Shown: positions 54,059 to 64,000, numbered from the stretch's first letter. The stretch is 64,000 nucleotides of DNA from JAOBAU01 sp034667465 (GCA_034667465.1 JAXDJV010000013.1:62001-126000), one strand, 5' to 3'. Notes: generated from the letters alone by a model not told the origin. Program-made: numbers and translations.

Positions 54059-54952
54059 TTGCGCATCGTCGCGATCGCAGCGCCGGAGTTCGCATCGCTG
54101 CCGATGCTCCGCACCGCGGTGCGCGATGTCGTCATCTCCAACGATGTTGATGTGCTTCGCGACGCACTCCGCGATGCCGACGTGATCGTCGTCGCGCCGC
54201 GCGAAGGCCGACTGCTTCGCGAAGTTTGGCCGCACGCAGCGCGCGTTCGCTGGGTGCATGCGCTTGCAGCCGGCGTCGAATCGCTCGTGTTTCCGGAGCT
54301 CGACGTCACGCTCACGAATTCACGCGGAATCTTTGCAGATGCGCTCGGCGAATGGGCGTTGGCTGCGATGCTCTTCTTCGCGAAGGATCTTCGTCGCCTC
54401 GTGCGCAATCAGGACGCTTCTCTGTGGGCGCCGTTCAATGTGACGCGACTCGAAGCAGCGACGGTCGGGATCATCGGCTTCGGTTCCATCGGACGCGCAG
54501 TCGCCCGGCGTGCAGAGGCGCTGGACATGAGGATCGTCGCCACGCGCGCGACTCCGCTCGATGAGTTGCTCGCCGCTGCCGACTACGTCGTGATCTCGAC
54601 ACCGCTCACGCCCGAGACGCGACGACTCATCGCCGCACGCGAGCTCGCGCTGATGAAACCGAATGCGGTGCTCATCAACATCGGCCGCGGCGCCGTCGTC
54701 GATGAAGCGGCGCTGATCGACACGCTGCGCGCAGGACGCATTCGCGGCGCCGCGCTCGATGTATTCGAGAATGAGCCGCTCGCGGCCGGGCATCCGTTCT
54801 GGTCGATGGAAAACGTGCTGCTCTCGCCGCACTGCGCCGATCACACCGACGACGCGCACGATCGGACGATGCAGTTCTTTCTGGAGAATCTGCGGCGGTT
54901 CCAGGACGGAGAACCGCTGGTGAACCTCGTCGACAAGGCGAAAGGCTACTGA
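54059..54952 (+). CDS. D-isomer 2-hydroxyacid dehydrogenase family protein
   Basis: A 297-residue NAD(P)-dependent dehydrogenase. NAD-binding motif GIIGFGSIGRAVARRAEAL (about residues 139-157); catalytic arginine in INIGRGAVVDEAAL, glutamate in DVFENEPLA and histidine in LLSPHCADHT. Shorter than typical 3-phosphoglycerate dehydrogenase, closer to the glyoxylate/hydroxypyruvate group. Probable start TTG 54059, three bases after the pump gene stop, suggesting co-transcription with the efflux operon, though no functional tie is evident. Confidence 0.87.
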   Translation: MRIVAIAAPEFASLPMLRTAVRDVVISNDVDVLRDALRDADVIVVAPREGRLLREVWPHAARVRWVHALAAGVESLVFPELDVTLTNSRGIFADALGEWALAAMLFFAKDLRRLVRNQDASLWAPFNVTRLEAATVGIIGFGSIGRAVARRAEALDMRIVATRATPLDELLAAADYVVISTPLTPETRRLIAARELALMKPNAVLINIGRGAVVDEAALIDTLRAGRIRGAALDVFENEPLAAGHPFWSMENVLLSPHCADHTDDAHDRTMQFFLENLRRFQDGEPLVNLVDKAKGY

Positions 54953-54953
54953 C

Positions 54954-55052
54954 GTCATCCCGAGCGTAGCGAGGGATCCGGGTGGGCGGGGCGCGCAGCC
55001 GGCAGAACCGCCCCCCTCCCGCCCGGATCCCTCGCTAAACGCTCGGGATGAC
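54954..55052. repeat. Long inverted repeat, GTCATCC-type (copy 2)
   Basis: Arms GTCATCCCGAGCGTAGCGAG and its near-complement ending CGCTCGGGATGAC, with a GC-rich centre rich in CCCGCC. The right arm forms the last codons of the convergent radical SAM gene, SVIPSV plus stop at 55035, so the repeat sits inside that coding sequence. Confidence 0.9.
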
Positions 55053-56468
55053 GGAGTCGCCGTGCGCGCGCAAGAACGTCTCCGGCTTCGAGAACACCTT
55101 CGCGATGTTCATTCCGTTCTTCACCGCCGACAACGTCACCTTGCGCGTCGCGAGCGCGGCGCCGAGCTGCACGTACGTCCGCAGCTTTCCGCGATGGCGA
55201 TAGCGAACATCGAGCGCATGCCGCCACAGTCCTGAATACTCATCGTAGAAATCGCGCAGCGGGAGCTTCGTCGGCAGGACGGCGTGGACGATGTCGTACA
55301 TCTCCCAGTCGTGCGTCGTCACATTCTGACTCGCGGTGTCCCAGAGATCGGTTCCCGGCAGCGGCGTCAGGATCGAGAAACCGCTGTTGTACGCGCCCAT
55401 CTGATCGATCCATTCGCGCAGCCGCGCGAAGTCCTCGTGATCCCAGGCGGGATCGACGATGAAGTTCGGCGTGTAGCCGACGCCGAGATCGCGCAGGATC
55501 TCGATCGCCTGAACGTTGTTGCAGGCCTTGTTCTTCTTGTTGACCAGCGCCAGCCCTTCATCGGTGACTGATTCCAGCCCGAGGAAGATCGAAAGGTTGC
55601 CGCAGTCCTTCCACATCTCGATGAGATGCGGGAACTTCACGATGATGTCGGTGCGCGTCTGCACCGTGAAGTACTTCTTGATTCCGGCCGCTTTGATCTG
55701 CCGCGCCATCTCTTCGCCGCGCTTCACGTTCATCCAGAAGATGTCGTCGGTAATGAAGATGTTCGGCGCGTCGATGGTCAGCAGCTCCTGAACGACACGC
55801 TCCGGAGACTTCTCGCGGAACGTGCTCTCGTGAAACTTCCACACCGAGCAGAAGTTGCATTTGAACGGGCAACCGCGAGCGGTTTCCATCAGCGCCAGCG
55901 GCTTCCGGAAGTTGATGTAGTAGTGATCGGCGTAGTGGCTGATGAGATGCCGCGCCGGCAGCGGATACGAATCGAGATTCGGCCGCACCACGACGTCGCC
56001 GGTTGAGATCCATTCGTCCTTGCGGCGGAACGTCAGCCCGCGCACGACGGCCGGATCGGTTCCGGCGCGCAGCGCTTCGACGAGCGGCGGCAGCACTTCT
56101 TCGCCGTCGCCACAGGCGATGAAGTCGATGGCGTCGTGATGAAACCACTTCGGATCGCGCGAGGCGTCGTGCCCACCGACGATCACCACGGTCCGCGGCA
56201 GCTCGCGTTTGATGCGTTGCGCGAGACGGACGGTGCGATTGCGCTCTGTCGTGAAGTTGCACTGCAGTCCGACAACATCCGGCGCGAAGCTGCGACACGC
56301 TTCGAGTCCGGCTTCTTCGCCGTCGATGCGGAGATCGAAGACTTTGCACTCGTGACCGTCAGCTTCGAGACAGGCGGCAACGCAGATCGGGCCGAGAGGC
56401 TCGACGAATGTCAGCATCTCGAGCCCGAGGATGCCGCCGACCGGCGGTTTGATGAAAGCGATCTTCAT
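55035..56468 (-). CDS. B12-binding-type radical SAM protein
   Basis: A 477-residue protein of the class with an N-terminal cobalamin-binding-like fold (about residues 1-150) and a radical SAM domain (about 190-400). The iron-sulfur motif is GCPFKCNFCSVW, i.e. CxxxCxxC. The N-terminal part lacks a clear DxHxxG, so cobalamin binding is uncertain. This layout is shared by hopanoid- and bacteriochlorophyll-type methyl-modifying and ring-forming enzymes; the substrate is unknown. Its C-terminal residues SVIPSV come from the GTCATCC palindrome. Divergent from groES. Confidence 0.82.
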   Translation of the reverse strand: MKIAFIKPPVGGILGLEMLTFVEPLGPICVAACLEADGHECKVFDLRIDGEEAGLEACRSFAPDVVGLQCNFTTERNRTVRLAQRIKRELPRTVVIVGGHDASRDPKWFHHDAIDFIACGDGEEVLPPLVEALRAGTDPAVVRGLTFRRKDEWISTGDVVVRPNLDSYPLPARHLISHYADHYYINFRKPLALMETARGCPFKCNFCSVWKFHESTFREKSPERVVQELLTIDAPNIFITDDIFWMNVKRGEEMARQIKAAGIKKYFTVQTRTDIIVKFPHLIEMWKDCGNLSIFLGLESVTDEGLALVNKKNKACNNVQAIEILRDLGVGYTPNFIVDPAWDHEDFARLREWIDQMGAYNSGFSILTPLPGTDLWDTASQNVTTHDWEMYDIVHAVLPTKLPLRDFYDEYSGLWRHALDVRYRHRGKLRTYVQLGAALATRKVTLSAVKNGMNIAKVFSKPETFLRAHGDSVIPSV

Positions 56469-56602
56469 AGGGAAACCTCAATGTAGTCGAAGAGGCGCGG
56501 AAAGGAAACGGCCGCGCGGTCGCACGGCCGCCCGAATCGTCGAGCTCGGCGAGCGCCGCCAGCAGCGATTTCATCGTCTTCGCACGGCTCACGCGACGAG
56601 TC

Positions 56603-56631
56603 TTGACAGAATAAATTGCCGCGCATATCGT
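56603..56631 (+). promoter_or_regulatory. Sigma-70-type promoter of groESL
   Basis: TTGACA (56603-56608), perfect -35, is followed after 17 bases by TATCGT (56626-56631), a fair -10. The -10 borders the CIRCE operator. A start of transcription near 56638 would give a leader of about 90 bases before groES. Confidence 0.7.
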
Positions 56632-56657
56632 TAGCACTCACAGAAGGTGAGTGCCAG
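56631..56657. promoter_or_regulatory. CIRCE operator (HrcA binding site)
   Basis: TTAGCACTC-N9-GAGTGCCAG matches the CIRCE consensus TTAGCACTC-N9-GAGTGCTAA in all but two bases. It lies on the -10 and start region of the groE promoter, the standard place for HrcA repression that is lifted by heat shock. No hrcA gene is in the window. Confidence 0.9.
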
Positions 56658-56726
56658 CAACTCACCACCCGGACCGGAGTTTCAGGAACGGCGCTATCGC
56701 TGAAAATCAACCGAAGGAGTTCACGT

Positions 56727-57020
56727 ATGTCCATGAATCTACGTCCGTTGTACGACCGCATCGTTGTCAAGCGCAAAGAGGCGGGAGAGCAGGTTCGCGG
56801 CGGGATCATCATCCCGGATACCGCAAAAGAGAAGCCGCAGGAAGCCGAAGTCATCGCCGTTGGCGATGGCAAGTGGTCCGATGACGGCAAGCGCATGAAG
56901 CTCGACGTCAAGAAGGGCGACACCGTCCTCATTGGCAAGTACTCGGGTACCGACATCAAGCTGGAAGACGTCGAGTACACAATCCTGCGCGAGGACGAAG
57001 TTCTCGCCATCGTCGAGTAA
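56727..57020 (+). CDS. groES: Co-chaperonin GroES
   Basis: A 97-residue Cpn10 subunit forming the heptameric lid of GroEL. N-terminal LRPLYDRIVVKRKEAGEQ, the mobile loop GGIIIPDTAKEKPQEAEVIA and the closing YTILREDEVLAIVE match the family. GGAG lies ahead of the start; the ATG at 56727 (MSMNLRPL) or at 56733 can begin translation. Controlled by the promoter and CIRCE upstream. GroEL follows 23 bases later with its own AGGAGAG site. Confidence 0.96.
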   Translation: MSMNLRPLYDRIVVKRKEAGEQVRGGIIIPDTAKEKPQEAEVIAVGDGKWSDDGKRMKLDVKKGDTVLIGKYSGTDIKLEDVEYTILREDEVLAIVE

Positions 57021-57043
57021 CCACTTCAGTAAGGAGAGACTCA

Positions 57044-58681
<1,638 letters not shown>

Positions 58682-58707
58682 GCCTCAAGCGACACGAATT
58701 CAAATCG

Positions 58708-58738
58708 AGCGAGCCGGGGAAACCCGGCTCGCTTTTTT
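58708..58738 (+). terminator. Rho-independent terminator of groESL
   Basis: AGCGAGCCGGG (58708-58718) pairs perfectly with CCCGGCTCGCT (58723-58733) around a GAAA loop, then a run of six T (58733-58738). It lies 27 bases after the groEL stop and before the convergent BNR gene. Confidence 0.95.
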
Positions 58739-58750
58739 GTTATGCGCGTT

Positions 58751-59866
58751 TTACGGCGCGGTACGCTTCTCGGTCTCGAGGCCGAAGTACATCACACCCT
58801 CGTGGCTCTGCGAGATGGCGATGGCGTTGATGTCGTCGTAGTCGTTGTGGAACGTCTCAAGCGCGCGCGCTGCGGCGTCGTAGCGATAGATGTCGGTGCC
58901 GTATCCCTGAAAGTACGTTCCGAAGATGAAGTAGAGGACGTCCGCGTTGCGCGGATCGGCAGCCATGACCGGCTGATTGACCAGATGCACGGTGGCCGAT
59001 TCGTCGACGTCCGGAAAGAACGTGGCGCCGCCATCGGTCGAGAGATAGATGTGACGTCCGTGCGAGGGAACGTTCGCATTGCTCTCCTGTAGATTGATCC
59101 CCATCGCCCAGACGATGTCGCGATTGACCGGCGAGATGACGATGCTGAAGACGTTCGTCTCGGTCGAGCCGGCGATGGACGACTTCAACCACGTCAAGCC
59201 GCCGTCGCCCGTGTAGTACGCGCCGTTGTTCGCGACGCCTGCGACGATGTGGTTAACGTCGCGCGCATCGAACTCGAACCGGTAGTAGATCGGGAACGTC
59301 AGCCGCGGCAGTGAACCGCGCTGCGTCCACGTCACGCCGGCGTCGCGCGATTCCCAAACGGTTCCATCGCTGCCGCCGATGATGATGTGCCTGCCGTCGG
59401 CCGGATCGGTTCCGAGGCCGATGGTGCTGACGGGCGGCTTCAGTTTCGTCAGCGCGCCTGCCGGAATGTCGTAACGCACCAGATCGTCGCGATTGTCATC
59501 CCAAATGTAGTTGCGGCCGTTGGCGCCGGTGGTGATGCGATAGAACTGCTCCCCTTCCAGCGTTCCGATCCCGCGCCACGTGCAGCCGCCATCGGTGGAA
59601 AGCGCGAGCGTCTGCTTGTGCGTGGCAAGCAGCAGGTCGTCGGTAAGAATCGCCAGTCCGTACGAGTAACCGATGCCGTCGAGTTTTTGGATGACCGGCG
59701 CGAGCGTCGCGCCGCGATCGCGTGAGAACGTGACCGCCGGTGTGCCATCGACGGAGGAACAGTCGGGAAAGAGCGGCACGGTGGTTGTCGCCACAGCGCG
59801 GCGGCGCTGGGCGAAGGACGGAACGGCGATCAGGAGCAGAGAGAGAACGAGCAGAGAGCGCTTCAT
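58751..59866 (-). CDS. Secreted BNR/sortilin-like beta-propeller protein
   Basis: A 371-residue exported protein. Signal peptide MKRSLLVLSLLLIAVPSFA, then a basic start of the mature chain (QRRRAVATTT). Repeated Asp-box motifs characteristic of BNR/sialidase-like propellers are seen: STDGGCTW, SRDAGVTW, TGDGGLTW and STDGGATF. No sialidase active-site arginines are recognisable, so it is likelier a binding propeller. Starts with a clear ATG 59866, monocistronic by position. Function unknown. Confidence 0.78.
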   Translation of the reverse strand: MKRSLLVLSLLLIAVPSFAQRRRAVATTTVPLFPDCSSVDGTPAVTFSRDRGATLAPVIQKLDGIGYSYGLAILTDDLLLATHKQTLALSTDGGCTWRGIGTLEGEQFYRITTGANGRNYIWDDNRDDLVRYDIPAGALTKLKPPVSTIGLGTDPADGRHIIIGGSDGTVWESRDAGVTWTQRGSLPRLTFPIYYRFEFDARDVNHIVAGVANNGAYYTGDGGLTWLKSSIAGSTETNVFSIVISPVNRDIVWAMGINLQESNANVPSHGRHIYLSTDGGATFFPDVDESATVHLVNQPVMAADPRNADVLYFIFGTYFQGYGTDIYRYDAAARALETFHNDYDDINAIAISQSHEGVMYFGLETEKRTAP

Positions 59867-59904
59867 TCCGCACTTATACGCACGATGCAGGCCGTCTGTT
59901 TACG

Positions 59905-60288
59905 TCAGCTCATCTGTGCGAAGGCGATGACGTTTCCGGCGAGATCGCGGATGAACATCTCGGTCGCGCCGTAGCTCGTCGTGCGGCGCCGAACGACGAC
60001 ATCCGCGTCCTGCGGCACGAGAGACGTCACGGCATCGAGATCGTCGACTTCGATGAAGAGCATCGCACCGCCAACCTTGTCGCCACCTTCGAGCACTTTC
60101 GGTTCATCGCCGCGAACGCTGTCGAGTGTCTGATACATCACCTCGACGCCATCGCGCAGGAGGATGACGAATCCGAGAGCATCGCCGTGCGGCACTTCGG
60201 CGACACGAGCAAATCCGAGCGCGTCCCACAGCGGCAGGATCGGCTCGATGGCGTGAACGATCAGAACGGGCGTCAGTTTCCTGAACAT
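59905..60288 (-). CDS. VOC-superfamily (glyoxalase/bleomycin-resistance-like) protein
   Basis: A 127-residue protein with the two paired beta-alpha-beta units of the vicinal oxygen chelate fold: LTPVLIVHAIEPILPLWDAL at the start and MLFIEVDDLDAVTSLVPQDA near residue 75, ending EMFIRDLAGNVIAFAQ. The usual metal ligands are only partly kept (H12 and E112 are candidates). Substrate unknown. ATG 60288, reading the same way as the BNR gene behind it. Confidence 0.78.
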   Translation of the reverse strand: MFRKLTPVLIVHAIEPILPLWDALGFARVAEVPHGDALGFVILLRDGVEVMYQTLDSVRGDEPKVLEGGDKVGGAMLFIEVDDLDAVTSLVPQDADVVVRRRTTSYGATEMFIRDLAGNVIAFAQMS

Positions 60289-60345
60289 GACGCCAATCTA
60301 CACAAACGCGGGCCGAGTCCGGAAGGACTCGACCCACGTGCCCTT

Positions 60346-60397
60346 TGTGGCGGCGGGCGCTTCGCCCGCCGAGTCGGCCGAAGCGGCCGACTCCACA
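60346..60397. repeat. Double-hairpin palindrome, three-way-junction type (copy 2)
   Basis: Outer arms TGTGG (60346-60350) and CCACA (60393-60397) enclose CGGCGGGCG/CGCCCGCCG and GAGTCGGCCG/CGGCCGACTC. Same layout as 2142-2193. A further hairpin GAGTCC-GGAA-GGACTC stands just before it (60315-60330). It lies after the M1 aminopeptidase stop. Confidence 0.8.
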
Positions 60398-60408
60398 CGT
60401 GACATTAC

Positions 60409-62886
60409 TTACCGGGTCAGGATGTCGTGCATCGCGTTCGCGACGATCTTCGCCGGCTTGCGCGGCAGCGCCAGCTCGATGTTCACGTCCTGCGACTTGT
60501 TGCCGACGAGCGTCAGCGCGCCGAGACGCGCCCACGCGTTCTTGTCGAAATAGACGTAGATCGGCACGACCACGACGAAGTTGTCCGGCACGTCCGACTG
60601 CGCGATCGTGCCGGTGATGCGGTACTTCCCGTTGCCGGCGTCGGCGACGTCGAGCTTCTGTGTCAGGCGCGGGATCGTCGTTCCGTAAACCCACTGCTGG
60701 AAGAACCAGTCGGCCTTGCCGTCGGCGGTCAGCTTCAGCGACGGCGACATGTGGCGCTCGACGACGTGCTGGAAATCGGCGGTGGTGACGTTCTTGCCGG
60801 CGTACGACTTCGCGAAGTCGGTCATCATCTCCATGAACGGCTCGTCGGGATTCTTCTTCGAGCGATCCTGCATCGTCATGCGCAGCATGTGGAGCACGTA
60901 CGCGCCCTTCGCGTACACGATCGTGTCGTAACCGTCGGGCGTCTGCCAGGTGGAAAGGCGAAAGCCCTGCGAGATCGGACCGGCCTGATCGTTCGACATC
61001 ATCGAGCCGCGCCCCTTGTCGAGAATCGATTTCCGCTTGCGCTCCCAGAACGCGTTGTATGCCGGCCAGCCGCCGGTCTGCTGCAACACCAGGCCCGCGG
61101 TGAATTCGGAGAAGCCTTCCGAGATCCATTCGTCGTGATATGTCTTCGGCGCGACGGCGTGTCCCCACCACTGATGCGCGACCTCGTGCGGGCCGACTTC
61201 ATCGATGAAGTCCTTCACGCCGTTCAGCCCGAGCGTGTTGCGCGTCGTGCCGTCGAGGAATGCGAGGTACGGAAGATAGATGAGCTGCGGCCATGACTGG
61301 CCGGAGAACCACGCCGTCTGCTGCGTGATGGAAACGCGCGTCTGCGGCATCACGCCGAAGAACGCCTTTGCCGTGCGCGCGGTGTTGATGCCGTCCGCCA
61401 TCGCCGACTGCGCCAGGCTGCCGGTGTCGACACGCACGTGACTCGGACCGACATAGCCGTCGCCGATCTCGCCATTCGTGCGGTTTTCTGTCGCCGCCTC
61501 GAGGTACTGATTGATCTCGCGGATGATGTCCGGCGTGCCGGGGTTCGTGTAGACGTCGACGGTGAAGCCGCTCTCTTTGTCGCTCTGAGACAGCTTCTTG
61601 AACTTGCCGTAGTTGAAGCCGGCGACACGCAGCGGCACGGCGGCCTTCCAGACAGCGATGCGGTCGTTGCCGCTGACCGTGTTCGACACTTCCTCGCCGA
61701 CGGCGACGATCTGCATCTTCTGCGGAATGTGGAACGTCAGATCGAACGTCGCGGTGTCCTCGAACGTACCGACGTTCGGATACCAGCTCTCGCGCGCGCC
61801 GACGGAGTAATTTCCATCACCGGCGTTCTGCAAAACTTCCTTCCCGCCCGAGTACGTCAGCTTCAGCAGGTATTTCTCACCGCGCTTAAGTCCGGCCGGA
61901 AAGACCACCGCGGCGTCCGCGTCGTCATCCTGATCTTCCTGAATGAAGGAGACCGGCGTCCACTGCGGCGCGTCACCGGCAGGAGCGAACGACACGTCCT
62001 TCAGGCGCACTCTGCTGACGAGATTCAGCGGCACGACGCGAGTGCCTTCGTGATTGTTCGTGAACGTCATCGTCGTCGTGCCGGAGATGTCGGCGTTCGA
62101 CGCGATGGTCATGTCGACGACGTAATGCTCGCCGTCGGCGATCGGCGCATAGACGCTGGCCTGACGCTTCTCGATCTCACTCTTCAGATGGCTGAGATAC
62201 CAGAAGCCGCGCTTGCGATCGTCGTACGTGTAGAGCGCGGTCTGCTCGCCGCCGAGATGCGGATAGCCGAGGCCGAGCGACTCGACGCCGAGCGGATCGA
62301 CCGCCACGAGCGCCGCCGGATACTTCTTCGACTTCAACCAGCCGAGGAAAAGCTGGTCGGGGGAAGGACTCTGATTGAGCTGCGATTCGAGAATACGAAC
62401 GTGCAAGTTCGTGTGCAGGTCTTTCTTCTGGCGCTTCAGGTATTCGTTGAAGACGTCCTGCGCATCGCTCGATGCGACGCCGCTCTTCGGCGCGCCGGCA
62501 GCTTTCTCGGCGTCGGCGAGCAGCACGGTGTCGAAGAAAACCGCGGAGTCGAACGTATCGCTGAGCACCGTCAGCTTGTCGTCGCCTGCGTTCATGGCGA
62601 GCGCGTGGCGATCGTCGGGCAGCACCGGCGTCAGCGTGTACGCGCCCTGACCGCGAAAGACGGCGCCGGCGGTCTTGCCGTCGACAGGCGCCAGGAGATG
62701 CAGCGTGCCGTTGAGCGTGAAGTGATAGACGTCGCGATCGAAAACGAGATTGCTGACGGCAATCGTTCGTCCGTCGGGACGCGCGGCGCGGAGCGCCGTG
62801 TACGTCGGATCGGCCGCTGCGAACAGCGCGGAGACGGATAGCAGCACGGCGGCAGCCGCGGTGGAAAGTCGCGTGAATTTGAACAA
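60409..62886 (-). CDS. Secreted M1-family zinc aminopeptidase
   Basis: An 825-residue exported protein. Signal peptide about residues 1-24. The gluzincin motif HEVAHQWWGH, followed 18 residues later by the glutamate in WISEGFSEF, gives the M1 zinc site HExxH-x18-E (about residues 570-595). The usual GAMEN exopeptidase motif is not obvious, so specificity may differ from classical M1 aminopeptidases. Ends 12 bases past the double-hairpin palindrome. Divergent from the VWFA gene. Confidence 0.87.
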   Translation of the reverse strand: MFKFTRLSTAAAAVLLSVSALFAAADPTYTALRAARPDGRTIAVSNLVFDRDVYHFTLNGTLHLLAPVDGKTAGAVFRGQGAYTLTPVLPDDRHALAMNAGDDKLTVLSDTFDSAVFFDTVLLADAEKAAGAPKSGVASSDAQDVFNEYLKRQKKDLHTNLHVRILESQLNQSPSPDQLFLGWLKSKKYPAALVAVDPLGVESLGLGYPHLGGEQTALYTYDDRKRGFWYLSHLKSEIEKRQASVYAPIADGEHYVVDMTIASNADISGTTTMTFTNNHEGTRVVPLNLVSRVRLKDVSFAPAGDAPQWTPVSFIQEDQDDDADAAVVFPAGLKRGEKYLLKLTYSGGKEVLQNAGDGNYSVGARESWYPNVGTFEDTATFDLTFHIPQKMQIVAVGEEVSNTVSGNDRIAVWKAAVPLRVAGFNYGKFKKLSQSDKESGFTVDVYTNPGTPDIIREINQYLEAATENRTNGEIGDGYVGPSHVRVDTGSLAQSAMADGINTARTAKAFFGVMPQTRVSITQQTAWFSGQSWPQLIYLPYLAFLDGTTRNTLGLNGVKDFIDEVGPHEVAHQWWGHAVAPKTYHDEWISEGFSEFTAGLVLQQTGGWPAYNAFWERKRKSILDKGRGSMMSNDQAGPISQGFRLSTWQTPDGYDTIVYAKGAYVLHMLRMTMQDRSKKNPDEPFMEMMTDFAKSYAGKNVTTADFQHVVERHMSPSLKLTADGKADWFFQQWVYGTTIPRLTQKLDVADAGNGKYRITGTIAQSDVPDNFVVVVPIYVYFDKNAWARLGALTLVGNKSQDVNIELALPRKPAKIVANAMHDILTR

Positions 62887-62988
62887 AGGAATCCTTTCGG
62901 TGGGAACGAGTTATTTGGTGAAACGGAGAGTAACAGGAAGTCCAGGCAAAAGAAACGCTTGCACTGCTTCTCAGATCGGCATCGGGAG

Positions 62989-63006
62989 TGTGACACCCGC
63001 GTCACA
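62989..63006. promoter_or_regulatory. Possible palindromic operator between M1 and VWFA genes
   Basis: TGTGAC (62989-62994) and GTCACA (63001-63006) flank a 6-base centre. It resembles but does not equal the CRP-like site at 18405, because the distance between TGTGA and TCACA is 8 instead of 6. Position between divergent genes is the only support. Confidence 0.3.
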
Positions 63007-63045
63007 GCGTTCTCACGAGCGTCACGTACGATGTCGCGAAGCCAC

Positions 63046-64000
63046 ATGCGAAAACTCACCGCAACGCTCCTCATCGCGCTGTACGCCGCGACCGCGAACG
63101 CTCAGCTCGAACAGCTCGTCGAGTCGATCGAAGTGCGCGTCACCAACATCGACGTCGTCGTGCTCGACCGCGCCGGACATCCGGTCACCGGCCTCACCAA
63201 AGAGGATTTCGAGATCTACGAAGATGGCAAGCTGAAGCCGCTCTCGAATTTTTACGAAGTGCGTGAGAGCGTCGAGACCCGCGGAAAGAGCGACGCAGCG
63301 GCACCGGAAGCGGCGGCGATGAAAGATCCGCGGCCGCGCCGCGTCATCTTCTTCATCGACAACTATTCGATGCATCCATCGAAGCGCGCCGAGGTCATTC
63401 GGTCGATCCAGAAGTTCTTCAACCGCCTGCTGGTGCCGGGCGATGAAGCGGCCATCGTCACCTGGAACCGCAACCTGAAGATGATCCGCTCGTTCACCGG
63501 CGATCTCGATCTGCTCGAAGCGTCGCTCGGAGAGCTTGCGAAATCGTCGAGCGGCGGCATGTCGATGGACAACGAAGTCGATCGGATGAAGTCTCGCTGC
63601 CTGAACATTCTCGACGACGCGCGCTCGATGGGAATCAAAGGTCCCGGCATTCCGCGCGCGCATGAAGAGTGTTTGTCGATGGCCACCTTGCAGGCCGAGG
63701 ATCTCTTCACTGTGGAGCGCTCGCTCACGTCGGCGATCGACACGATGCTGGCAACGCTCGGCGGCGTCGAGGGGAAGAAGGTGATGGTCTTCGCGGGCGC
63801 GCATCTCCCCGACCATCCCGGTCTCGACCTCTTCCAGTGGGTCGACGATACGTTCCAGCCGTACCTCAAAGACATGCAGCCATCGACGTTCACGATGCGC
63901 GGCCGCCGCGTGCTGACGTCTTCGCTCGATAACGTCGCGCGCCATGCGAATGCGAACGGCATCACGATGTACATGATCGACGCCGCGGACAACATGAAGG
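63046..64000 (+). CDS. VWFA-related secreted protein of the acidobacterial type (partial)
   Basis: Only the first 318 codons are in the window; the gene runs off the right edge. Signal peptide about residues 1-20 (LLIALYAATANA), then EVRVTNIDVVVLDRAGHPV and LTKEDFEIYEDGK, the N-terminal beta-domain of the VWFA-related acidobacterial family, then a von Willebrand A-like fold starting RRVIFFIDNYSMHP. The MIDAS DxSxS motif is degenerate (DNYS). These proteins are numerous in Acidobacteriota; their role is unknown. ATG 63046 is used; 63031 is a possible earlier start. Confidence 0.82.
   Translation, partial: MRKLTATLLIALYAATANAQLEQLVESIEVRVTNIDVVVLDRAGHPVTGLTKEDFEIYEDGKLKPLSNFYEVRESVETRGKSDAAAPEAAAMKDPRPRRVIFFIDNYSMHPSKRAEVIRSIQKFFNRLLVPGDEAAIVTWNRNLKMIRSFTGDLDLLEASLGELAKSSSGGMSMDNEVDRMKSRCLNILDDARSMGIKGPGIPRAHEECLSMATLQAEDLFTVERSLTSAIDTMLATLGGVEGKKVMVFAGAHLPDHPGLDLFQWVDDTFQPYLKDMQPSTFTMRGRRVLTSSLDNVARHANANGITMYMIDAADNMK

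Noticed and set aside
56359..56637. A 92-codon minus-strand frame between the radical SAM gene and groES
   Set aside because: It overlaps the groE promoter and the radical SAM start in another frame; there is no ribosome site or motif.
61438..62841. A 467-codon plus-strand frame opposite the M1 aminopeptidase
   Set aside because: Antisense shadow with no recognisable domain; the aminopeptidase has its signal peptide and full zinc site.

Overview
The window is a dense, GC-rich chromosomal segment with almost no intergenic space; no gap between genes exceeds about 300 bases. Most start codons overlap or abut the preceding stop. The gene content suggests Acidobacteriota, perhaps a soil or Thermoanaerobaculia-like lineage. 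The clues are a VWFA-related secreted protein of the acidobacterial type at the right edge, many secreted proteases, an MglA-like GTPase, CIRCE-controlled groESL and several families of intergenic palindromes. This placement is inference from gene content, not a phylogenetic test. No rRNA, tRNA, transposase or CRISPR array was seen.

Left part (1-27 kb): a Ca2+/H+ antiporter; an enoyl-CoA hydratase; an Rsb-type partner-switching operon (HATPase, STAS, GAF-SpoIIE phosphatase) followed by a GAF/AAA+ enhancer-binding regulator with a variant GAFTGA loop; an MglA-like GTPase with a long proline-rich tail; a LysM lytic transglycosylase; ileS with a PHP phosphoesterase; a membrane metallophosphoesterase; queG fused to a Phd/VapB-like antitoxin and followed by its PIN toxin; a double-PilZ protein; a HAD hydrolase behind a CRP-like palindrome; an SDR and a SUFU-like protein; a thiolase; a lysine 6-aminotransferase; and a duplicated CPBP membrane protease.

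Middle (27-46 kb): a 1216-residue NfnB/NfnA-like flavoprotein fusion runs by an ATGA overlap into five tandem antitoxin-toxin cassettes of the RelE/ParE type (31.08-33.44 kb), one toxin of which is frameshifted. Then come MgtC, a DUF885 lipoprotein, a membrane-anchored GNAT, an AraC-type regulator, a two-domain alpha/beta hydrolase and a CoA-binding protein. A secreted-protease island (39.4-45.9 kb) holds three subtilisins, a zinc protease and a small secreted protein.

Right part (46-64 kb): alanine dehydrogenase and CorA; a complete tripartite RND efflux operon (outer-membrane factor, adaptor, pump); a 2-hydroxyacid dehydrogenase; a B12-binding-type radical SAM protein; groES-groEL with a sigma-70 promoter, CIRCE and terminator; a BNR-repeat secreted protein; a VOC protein; an M1 aminopeptidase; and the 5' part of the VWFA gene.

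The most unusual structures are (1) the five-fold tandem toxin-antitoxin array whose junction repeat resembles the end of the upstream housekeeping gene, (2) the queG-antitoxin fusion, and (3) a family of inverted repeats built from 7-bp units carrying TGA. These heptamer elements supply the stop codons of three genes and, in one case, encode most of a lipoprotein signal peptide.
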